From: Firmicutes bacterium UBA5454
Lineage (GTDB): Bacteria > Bacillota > Clostridia > Caldicoprobacterales > DTU083
Assembly: GCA_002426555.1 (NCBI GenBank)
Contig: DIQU01000034.1
Location: 1 to 7,976, forward strand
Length of the DNA stretch: 7,976 nt
Direction: 5' to 3'
Shown: piece after piece, positions 1 to 6,300 of the stretch
How positions within the stretch are numbered: position 1 is the first letter of the stretch
Layout of the letters: each line of letters starts with the position of its first letter
The notes under the pieces: model-generated
Seen by the model: only the letters and a program-made list of their open reading frames with translations
Told to the model about the DNA's origin: nothing
Databases searched by the model: none
Translations under genes and position numbers: made by a program

Positions 1-661
1 TATTATAAATGCCGGTGCTGCCGGTACGGCTTTTTCCGGTGGTGACATTTGGAGCCAAACCAGACTTTCGGAAATTCTCACCGCCTGGGTAATGAACGGC
101 GGCGGTCTGATTGGTGTCGGTGAACCATCAGCTGTTGATTTTCAGGGACGTTTCTTCCAGCTGGCAAGTATTCTCGGTGTCGATGAAGAGCGTGGATTTT
201 CCCTTTCCACCGATAAGTATTTTAAAACCATGAGTGACCGGCATTTTATTACTGACGGGATAGAGTATTTTGACTTTGGTGAAACTGTGAACAGTGTGTA
301 TGTCCTTGATGAAGCAACAGAAATCCTCGAATATTCCAATGACGAGGTTCATCTGGCAGCAAGGGCAGTCGGAGCAGGACGGACTGTTTACATAGCCGGT
401 TTACCGTTTTCCTTCAGCAATGCACGGCTATTGATGCGTAGTCTCTATTTTGCAGCCCATAAAGAAGAAGAGATGCTTAACGGCTATTCAGAAAATATAA
501 ACTGTGAAGCCAGTCTCTATCCGGATGTGAGTAAGTACTGCATTGTAAATAACTCAGATGAGCAGCAAGAAACAAAGGTTCATTTTGGCGGACAGGTGAT
601 TAATTTAACCTTACAGCCGTATGAAAGTATATGGGGTGATATGAATGTCGGAATCAATTAA
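1..661 (+). CDS. lnpA: 1,3-beta-galactosyl-N-acetylhexosamine phosphorylase (GH112), 3' end only
   Basis: This is the last 219 residues of a GH112 phosphorylase; the frame is open from base 2, so the start lies upstream. The family cleaves Gal-beta-1,3-GlcNAc (lacto-N-biose) or Gal-beta-1,3-GalNAc (galacto-N-biose) in the cytoplasm with inorganic phosphate, giving alpha-galactose-1-phosphate and the free N-acetylhexosamine. The fragment has the glycine-rich stretch INAGAAGTAFSGGDIWSQ, then the region around GGGLIGVGEPSA and GFSLSTDKY, all typical of the central glutamine-amidotransferase-like domain, followed by a small C-terminal beta domain (about the last 65 residues). The catalytic TIM barrel is outside the window, so LNB, GNB or galactosyl-rhamnose preference cannot be read here. 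The next gene begins 17 bases before this stop, and a fucosidase and a lacto-N-biosidase-like protein follow, which favours lacto-N-biose as substrate. The family call is firm; the symbol is by analogy. Confidence 0.9.
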   Translation, partial: IINAGAAGTAFSGGDIWSQTRLSEILTAWVMNGGGLIGVGEPSAVDFQGRFFQLASILGVDEERGFSLSTDKYFKTMSDRHFITDGIEYFDFGETVNSVYVLDEATEILEYSNDEVHLAARAVGAGRTVYIAGLPFSFSNARLLMRSLYFAAHKEEEMLNGYSENINCEASLYPDVSKYCIVNNSDEQQETKVHFGGQVINLTLQPYESIWGDMNVGIN

Positions 662-824
662 AGCAAAATTAAATGTATTAATTAATCTGGTTGTTTTTTT
701 GGTCTGCTTTGCATTGGTTATCTATGGACGGCAGACCATCGGATATAAGTATCTCGGTATTCAGCTAATCGGACTGGCAGGTATCCTGATTCAGATTTGG
801 AACTACAATCGAAAATTCAATTGA
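645..824 (+). CDS. 59-residue two-helix membrane protein, DUF6903-like
   Basis: This small gene starts with ATG at 645 inside the end of the phosphorylase gene (17-base overlap, different frame) and stops with TGA at 822-824. The sequence GGTGAT at 635-640 in front of it matches an extended Shine-Dalgarno site. The product begins MSESIKAKLN, has a hydrophobic helix at about residues 9-27, a short loop with GRQTIGYKYLG, a second hydrophobic helix at about 35-52, and ends in a basic tail, WNYNRKFN. Positive charge at both ends predicts a hairpin with both termini in the cytoplasm. Length and pattern resemble the uncharacterised DUF6903 family, which I recall from Firmicute sugar-phosphorylase loci; this is from memory. 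The function is unknown. Tight translational coupling suggests it is made with the phosphorylase, perhaps serving transport or enzyme localisation, but nothing in the sequence proves that. The site and composition make a real gene likely. Confidence 0.8.
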   Translation: MSESIKAKLNVLINLVVFLVCFALVIYGRQTIGYKYLGIQLIGLAGILIQIWNYNRKFN

Positions 825-828
825 GGAG
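823..828 (+). promoter_or_regulatory. Ribosome binding site deciding the GTG start of the fucosidase
   Basis: GAGGAG lies nine bases before GTG at 838. No in-frame ATG lies near this spacing; the next in-frame ATG falls at residue 21, inside the conserved N-terminal part of the GH29 domain, so GTG is the start. The site overlaps the stop codon of the small membrane protein, which fits translational coupling. Confidence 0.8.
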
Positions 829-837
829 ACAGATAAC

Positions 838-2247
838 GTGGACATTAACTACGCAGTATCAATAAAGCCGTCTGAGCGCCAGCTTGCCTGGCAGAAAATG
901 GAGTTTTATGGTTTTATTCATTTTGGCATGAATACAATGACTGACCGGGAGTGGGGGCTGGGTTATGAGGATCTGTCACTGTTTAATCCTCAGCACTTAG
1001 ACTGCCGGCAGTGGGTACAGGCAATGAAAGCAGCCGGAATGAGAGGGGCAATCTTAACCTGCAAACACCATGATGGATTCTGCTTATGGCCAAGTAAATA
1101 CTCAAAACACACTGTGGCTCAAACGCCATGGCAGAATGGACATGGTGACGTGGTAAAAGAAATGTCCGAAGCCTGCTGTGAGGAAGGTCTTAAATTTGGC
1201 ATTTATCTCTCACCATGGGATCGTACGGAAGCGAGTTACGGTGAAGGCAAAGCCTATGACGACTTTTATGTCAGACAATTGGAAGAACTGCTGACCGGTT
1301 ATGGCGACATTTTTGAAGTATGGTTTGACGGCGCCAACGGCGAAGGGGCAGACGGGAAAAAGCAGGTTTACGACTGGGAACGCTATTATGACACTATCCG
1401 TAAGCATCAGCCGGAAGCGGTTATCGCTGTCTGCGGGCCTGATGTCCGATGGATTGGAAATGAAGCCGGACAGACAAGGGCAGAAGAGTGGAGCGTCGTA
1501 CCAAGTGCGCTGCGGGATGTTGAAAAGGTTGCCGAAAAGTCACAGAAGGTTGACGATGGAAAATTCTCACGCAAGCTTACTTCCGGTGAAGAAAACCTGG
1601 GAAGCCGGGAAGTGCTGGCTGAGTATGAAGGCGAATTAGTCTGGTACCCGGCTGAAGTCAACACCTCGATCCGCCCCGGCTGGTTCTATCATCAAAATGA
1701 GGACAGTAAAGTCCGGACAGGGGATGAATTGTTCGAATTGTACTGCTGCTCGGTCGGCGGGAACGGGACATTTCTTCTGAACCTGCCGCCGACACCGGAG
1801 GGGATGATTGCACCTGAAGATATCCGGGAACTGGAACTGCTGGGCAACAGACTTAAGAACCTCCGCAGCAATGATGAAGTTATTGCCGCAGAGGTGGAGT
1901 TTTCATCGGGCAGGACAGATAAAGCGGCACTTGATGATGAAAAAGATATATACTGGCAGCCGACAGCCGATGATAACCGGCCACAGATTACCTTACATTG
2001 GAGAAAGCCGGTTTCGTGCAATATCATCATACTCAAAGAGTATATAGCCGACAGCCAGCGAATTGAAAAATGCCAGATTTATTACCGCACAGACGGCCGG
2101 AGAAAAATGCTTGTTGAATGCGGTACAATCGGCTATAAACGGATTCTCAGGTTTGATAGAGTAGAAACCGGTGAGATAACCATCACTTTTCCAGAATATC
2201 GGATTTATCCGACAATCTCGGGGGTGCAGGTGATAAATGAAGAATAA
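838..2247 (+). CDS. Alpha-L-fucosidase, GH29 (alpha-1,3/4-specific subfamily B type), cytoplasmic
   Basis: The 469-residue protein is a full-length GH29 retaining fucosidase. The barrel runs over about residues 10-340: GFIHFGMNT (25-33), CKHHDGFCLWPSKYS (75-89) with substrate-binding histidines, YLSPWDR (123-129), and VWFDGANGEG (161-170), in which D164 is the expected nucleophile. E209 in WIGNEAG lies 45 residues after D164, the same spacing as D172/E217 in the Bifidobacterium infantis GH29-B enzyme, so it is the likely acid/base. Residues about 345-466 form a C-terminal beta-sandwich (F5/8-like), with the subfamily-typical IGYKRILRF (431-439). There is no signal peptide or membrane segment, so it acts in the cytoplasm on imported oligosaccharides. 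Beside GH112 it would remove alpha-1,4- or alpha-1,3-fucose from Lewis-type trisaccharides and expose Gal-beta-1,3-GlcNAc. Linkage preference is inferred from motifs and context. The gene starts 13 bases after the small membrane protein gene. Confidence 0.92.
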   Translation: MDINYAVSIKPSERQLAWQKMEFYGFIHFGMNTMTDREWGLGYEDLSLFNPQHLDCRQWVQAMKAAGMRGAILTCKHHDGFCLWPSKYSKHTVAQTPWQNGHGDVVKEMSEACCEEGLKFGIYLSPWDRTEASYGEGKAYDDFYVRQLEELLTGYGDIFEVWFDGANGEGADGKKQVYDWERYYDTIRKHQPEAVIAVCGPDVRWIGNEAGQTRAEEWSVVPSALRDVEKVAEKSQKVDDGKFSRKLTSGEENLGSREVLAEYEGELVWYPAEVNTSIRPGWFYHQNEDSKVRTGDELFELYCCSVGGNGTFLLNLPPTPEGMIAPEDIRELELLGNRLKNLRSNDEVIAAEVEFSSGRTDKAALDDEKDIYWQPTADDNRPQITLHWRKPVSCNIIILKEYIADSQRIEKCQIYYRTDGRRKMLVECGTIGYKRILRFDRVETGEITITFPEYRIYPTISGVQVINEE

Positions 2248-2267
2248 GTAAGTACAATTTTAGAAAA

Positions 2268-2273
2268 GGAAGG
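2268..2273 (+). promoter_or_regulatory. Ribosome binding site deciding the TTG start of the foldase gene
   Basis: GGAAGG is six bases upstream of TTG at 2280. The first in-frame ATG (residue 54) would remove the basic N-terminus and membrane anchor, so TTG is the supported start. It sits in the 32-base gap after the fucosidase stop, which holds no hairpin or promoter that I can recognise. Confidence 0.75.
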
Positions 2274-2279
2274 CATTGA

Positions 2280-3323
2280 TTGAAAAAACCAAAAAGAAAG
2301 AGACGCTTATATATAGGTATTTCAATTTTACTTGCTATTGCCATTCTTGTTATAGCTCTTGTGTTTTTGCAACGAAATACTGTATATGCAAGGGTAGGAG
2401 AATATAAGATTACTGAAAAAGATTTAAAGGTCTATTCAGACATGGAAAAAAGTACGGTTATGAACTATTTTCATAATACCCATCACAAAGAGCTGAATGA
2501 AAAAGAAGACTGGTATGAAGAGACAGGGGGAGAAAAACCGGTTGAGGTGCTGGTTTATCAAGCCCTGGAACATTGTATAACCGATAAACTGATTTTATCT
2601 ATGGCAAGGGAGAACGGGATAGATGTTCCTGTAGAATATGATGAGATTGAAAAGGCAAGGGAAAGTAGAAATATAGAAAAAGAACAAGCTTTTGCTGACA
2701 AAAAAATAGTATATGGGAAAAAAGAGTTTTCAGAGAAGGAATTTTTGAGTAATCTTGTCACAAATACCAGGAATGATCTAATTAATAAACTGAGCAAAAA
2801 AGAAGGACAAAAACTTTATGTCAGTAAACAGGAGATAAAAGATTATCTTGAAGCAAATCAGGATGAATGGAAACTATATGCCACACAAGCAGAGGTTCTT
2901 GAAGTCAGACTGTACAATCATACCCATCCGGAGACTGCAGCTGCGGATATAGAAACGATGCTTCGTCAGAACCTTCCGGTGCAGGCAATCAAGGAAAAAT
3001 ACAAGGAGGATGTTGAAACCAATACATATACTTTTACCGGGGAAAGCTATTCGGAGGACCTCAAGGCACGTTACGATGTGAGAGTGAAAGCGGATGAAAT
3101 GGAGCAGGATGAAGTTACACAAGTAACAAATGGGGATGTAGTCAGCGTAATTAAGATTTTGAATAAAACCTTTGATAAAAACAAGTCGGATGACCTGTAT
3201 GGGACTCAAATCAGGTCAATACTGGCGGAAGAAAAACTAAATAAATTTTTAGATAATGAATATAAGAAATGTTCTGCAGAGTCAGTTGATAAAGGAAAAC
3301 TTGAGAGACTATTTAAAGAGTAG
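2280..3323 (+). CDS. lnbY: Membrane-anchored SurA/PrsA-like foldase, LnbY-type chaperone of the GH136 enzyme
   Basis: The 347-residue product has a very basic N-terminus (MKKPKRKRRL), one membrane helix at about 11-30 and an extracytoplasmic remainder, with no lipobox cysteine, so it is anchored by the uncleaved helix. Residues 36-200 resemble a SurA/PrsA N-terminal chaperone domain: ARVGEYKITEKDL (37-49), then long charged helices including ALEHCITDKLILSMARENGI (95-114). Residues about 204-300 have the outline of a parvulin domain (LEVRLYNHTH, MLRQNLPVQAIKEKY, DEVTQVTNGDVVSVIKIL), but I cannot find the full set of isomerase residues. A final helix (306-332) would pack back on the N-domain. 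In Bifidobacterium longum the lacto-N-biosidase LnbX needs the neighbouring LnbY to be active, and in Eubacterium ramulus an equivalent domain is fused to GH136. The position directly before a GH136-like gene, nine bases away, supports that role. A general foldase is the alternative. Confidence 0.75.
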   Translation: MKKPKRKRRLYIGISILLAIAILVIALVFLQRNTVYARVGEYKITEKDLKVYSDMEKSTVMNYFHNTHHKELNEKEDWYEETGGEKPVEVLVYQALEHCITDKLILSMARENGIDVPVEYDEIEKARESRNIEKEQAFADKKIVYGKKEFSEKEFLSNLVTNTRNDLINKLSKKEGQKLYVSKQEIKDYLEANQDEWKLYATQAEVLEVRLYNHTHPETAAADIETMLRQNLPVQAIKEKYKEDVETNTYTFTGESYSEDLKARYDVRVKADEMEQDEVTQVTNGDVVSVIKILNKTFDKNKSDDLYGTQIRSILAEEKLNKFLDNEYKKCSAESVDKGKLERLFKE

Positions 3324-3327
3324 GAGG
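3322..3327 (+). promoter_or_regulatory. Ribosome binding site of the lacto-N-biosidase-like gene, overlapping the foldase stop codon
   Basis: A perfect AGGAGG begins within the TAG stop codon of the foldase (3321-3323) and lies five bases from ATG at 3333. The overlap makes coupled translation of chaperone and client likely, and the strength of the site suits a heavily expressed surface enzyme. Confidence 0.85.
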
Positions 3328-3332
3328 TTCTT

Positions 3333-6300
3333 ATGGGGAAGATTAAGAAAATATTGGCTGGTTTTCTTATTTTAGTTATGACAGTGACACTATTTCCGTC
3401 CAATATCATAAGTTATGCCGCGGATACAGGACAGGAGCAGAACCCATACGGGGGGCAGGATTATTTCCTGGATGCATCTAACGGGAATGACAACAATGAC
3501 GGGACAGGCAAAGACAAGGCATGGAAAACGCTGTCCATGGCGAACCAGAAAGAGTTTCAGCCCGGGGACAGGATTCTGCTAAAGGCCGGAGAAGTATGGC
3601 AGGACCAGCAGCTTAGACCAATGGGTTCCGGCAGCGAAGGAAAGCCAATCACAATCGACATGTATGGTGATCCGGCAGATGGAAAACCGTATATTGCAAC
3701 GAACGGTAAGGTAGAAGTACCTATAAGGGGTACCGGAGACCGTGACAAGATTGTTGAGAAAGTTGGACTGACCGGGGCAATTTCACTGCGCAATCAGCAA
3801 TACTGGGAAATACATAATATGGAATTGTCTAATGATGATGATTTTAATACAGATATCACCAGCGGAATGGCTGTAAGAGACGGGATTCATGTTTCAATCA
3901 ACGCAGATCTGTTGGAAGAAGGTGAAGATAATATCATGGATTATTTTAGAATATCTGATTGCGATATTCATGATATTGACGGCCCGTCAACATGGCAGAA
4001 GATTCATTACGGCGGAATTGTATTTCAGGTATTCGGTGAGAAAAGTTATCGCGACTACGGGACTTCCGGATATTATTTTAAGGATGTTCGTATTGAAAAC
4101 AATACTTTTGACAGATGTGAACTGCATGCTATACAGCTTGCATTTAACTGGTTCTATGATAGGGATGGCAGTTCTGGTGAAACAGATGAAGCAGGAAAGT
4201 ATCATGAAGGCTGGGAGCAGTTATGGGTCCGCAGCAGAGACTTGTATAGCAGAGACATATATATAGGAAATAATTACGCCGAAAACACTGGGCAGGGCGC
4301 GATTCAGCTGGCAGATGCCAAGAATCTGGTCTGTGAATACAACGAAGTAAACGGATTTCTAAAAAGATACAACCAGGTATCGGCAGGGCTTTACTTATGG
4401 GCAGGATGTGACAGTGTAATGCAGTTCAATGAATGTTATGACGGACCTGCTAATGAGTATGATGCAACTCCGTGGGATTTAGAGTTTACTAATTTTAATG
4501 TAACATATCAGTACAATTATTCACACGATAATAAGGGCGGATGGATGTCATATATGGGAAACAGCAGTAACTCCATAGCCAGATATAACTTAAGTATCAA
4601 CGACAATGGAGTTATCTGGAAGAATATGCTGAGTACAAACTATTCTCCTACATATGTTCTCAATAATGTATTTGTCTATGATGGCTCAAAGCTCCAGAGT
4701 TTTCACGACGAGGTACTGAAAGATACAGTATATTTTTATAATAACGTCTTTTATAATACATCCCAGACCCCTACTAATTGGAACCGTAAAGCCAATGGGC
4801 TGGATAAAGCAGTATTCAGTAATAATGCATTCTACGAAGCTTCCGGAAAGAAATCCTCAAACCACCCGAAAGATGAACATGAATATTTCGGAGACCCGGG
4901 ATTTGCAGGGGATCCACTGGATTACGATCCCAAGGGTATAGGGGCAGAAAATATACGGGATGCAGCCAAAAACTTCCGCTTAGAAGAGGACAGTCCTTTG
5001 ATTGATGCAGGAAAGTATGTAGCAGCTTGCGGAGATAAAGACTTCTTTGGGACGGAGCTGTATTATGGAAATGGAATCGATATTGGGCTTCAGGAGACAG
5101 AGATAGGAGATAAGTCGGATCCTCAGGAACAGGAAAGAATTAAAGCTGTTAAAGAACTCGAAACTTTGATGGCAGAAAGAACGAAAAAAGAAGAGCTTTA
5201 TCAGATGCTTCTGGAACCGTCAGAAGATGTGGAGAAGGCAAAGGATGCGTATGAAGCAGCAATCGCAGCAGGAGAAAAAGCCATCTCCGATAAAGCTAAC
5301 CTTGAGAAGATTCTCAAAGTCAAAGAAGATGTCGGAAAGACAGCGGAAACTTATGATGAAAAACTATCAAAAGACCTGGCACCCGTTCCGGATAAATCGG
5401 ATGGAATGGTGAAGTTTACCAATAGGGCAAATGGTGGAGACATACGGTATACAAAGGATGGTTCTGATCCGACAATAGGATCTCTTCTTTATAAAGAACA
5501 AATAACAGCATATAATCTGACATACAAAGGAGCGTTATTTGACGAAGGAAAAAGGATAAGTGATGTAAGTAGCATTAAGGTTACAGACAGTGCGGCAGAC
5601 ACGAGTTATGTTACCTTTCAGGAACTTAAGGATCTTATTGTACAGGCAGAGTCATATAAAGAGGAAGAGTATACAGAAGAGTCATGGAACAGCTTGGCTT
5701 CTGCACTCGCTTATGCAAAGGAACTAAATGGAGACGAAGCTGATATTAAGATTACGAATGCATATGAAGCTTTAGAACAGTGCATAAATGCTCTTGAAAA
5801 GGCATCAGAGATTAGATACAAGACATTTGAAGATTTGAAAGAACTGATTAAGACCGCTCAGGAAAAGAAAAAAGACGATTACAGGCTTTCCTCCTGGATG
5901 GATTTTCAGCAGACTTTAAAAGAGGTCAGCAAGGTGACGGCTGAGCAGGACCCCAGTGAAATACACGCAGCATATAAGAAACTGGAGCTGGCAATTAAGA
6001 ATTTGAAAATAAAAGCAGATGATAATCTGGCTTTAAATAAGACGATTACTGCTAATTATACGCATCCTAAAGGTAATTACCAGGAATTAGCTGCAGATAA
6101 AATGGTAGATGGTGACTTTACAACTCGCTGGGCATGCTGTGACCCGGATGATATGAAAGATGGATATCCGATTATATTAGACCTTGATTTTGAGGAAGAA
6201 GTTGTCATTGAGGAAATATTGATGGATGAGTTTAAAGACTCTAATACTGAACTCAGGATAAAAACATGTGAATTTCAGAAGTATGATGAAGAGAAGCAAG

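Noticed and set aside
693..699. Run of seven T in the small membrane protein gene, considered as a terminator tail or slippage site
   Set aside because: No GC-rich stem precedes it and it encodes Val-Phe-Leu residues of the first membrane helix in frame.
1692..2036. Minus-strand open frame of 114 codons within the fucosidase gene
   Set aside because: It lies wholly antisense to a gene with clear GH29 motifs, is Ser/Pro/Arg-rich without a recognisable domain, and its frame reflects the codon bias of the real gene.
2248..2279. Gap between fucosidase and foldase, considered for a terminator or a second promoter
   Set aside because: The 32 bases contain a ribosome site but no inverted repeat and no convincing -35/-10 pair.
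3450..3455. Run of six G just after the signal peptide of the beta-helix protein, considered as a phase-variation tract
   Set aside because: Six bases is short for slippage-based switching and the frame is intact; one sequence gives no sign of variation.
3889..4266. Plus-strand open frame of 125 codons inside the beta-helix gene
   Set aside because: It is out of frame with a continuous 1548-codon gene that carries family motifs across this stretch; its translation has no recognisable domain and no ribosome site.
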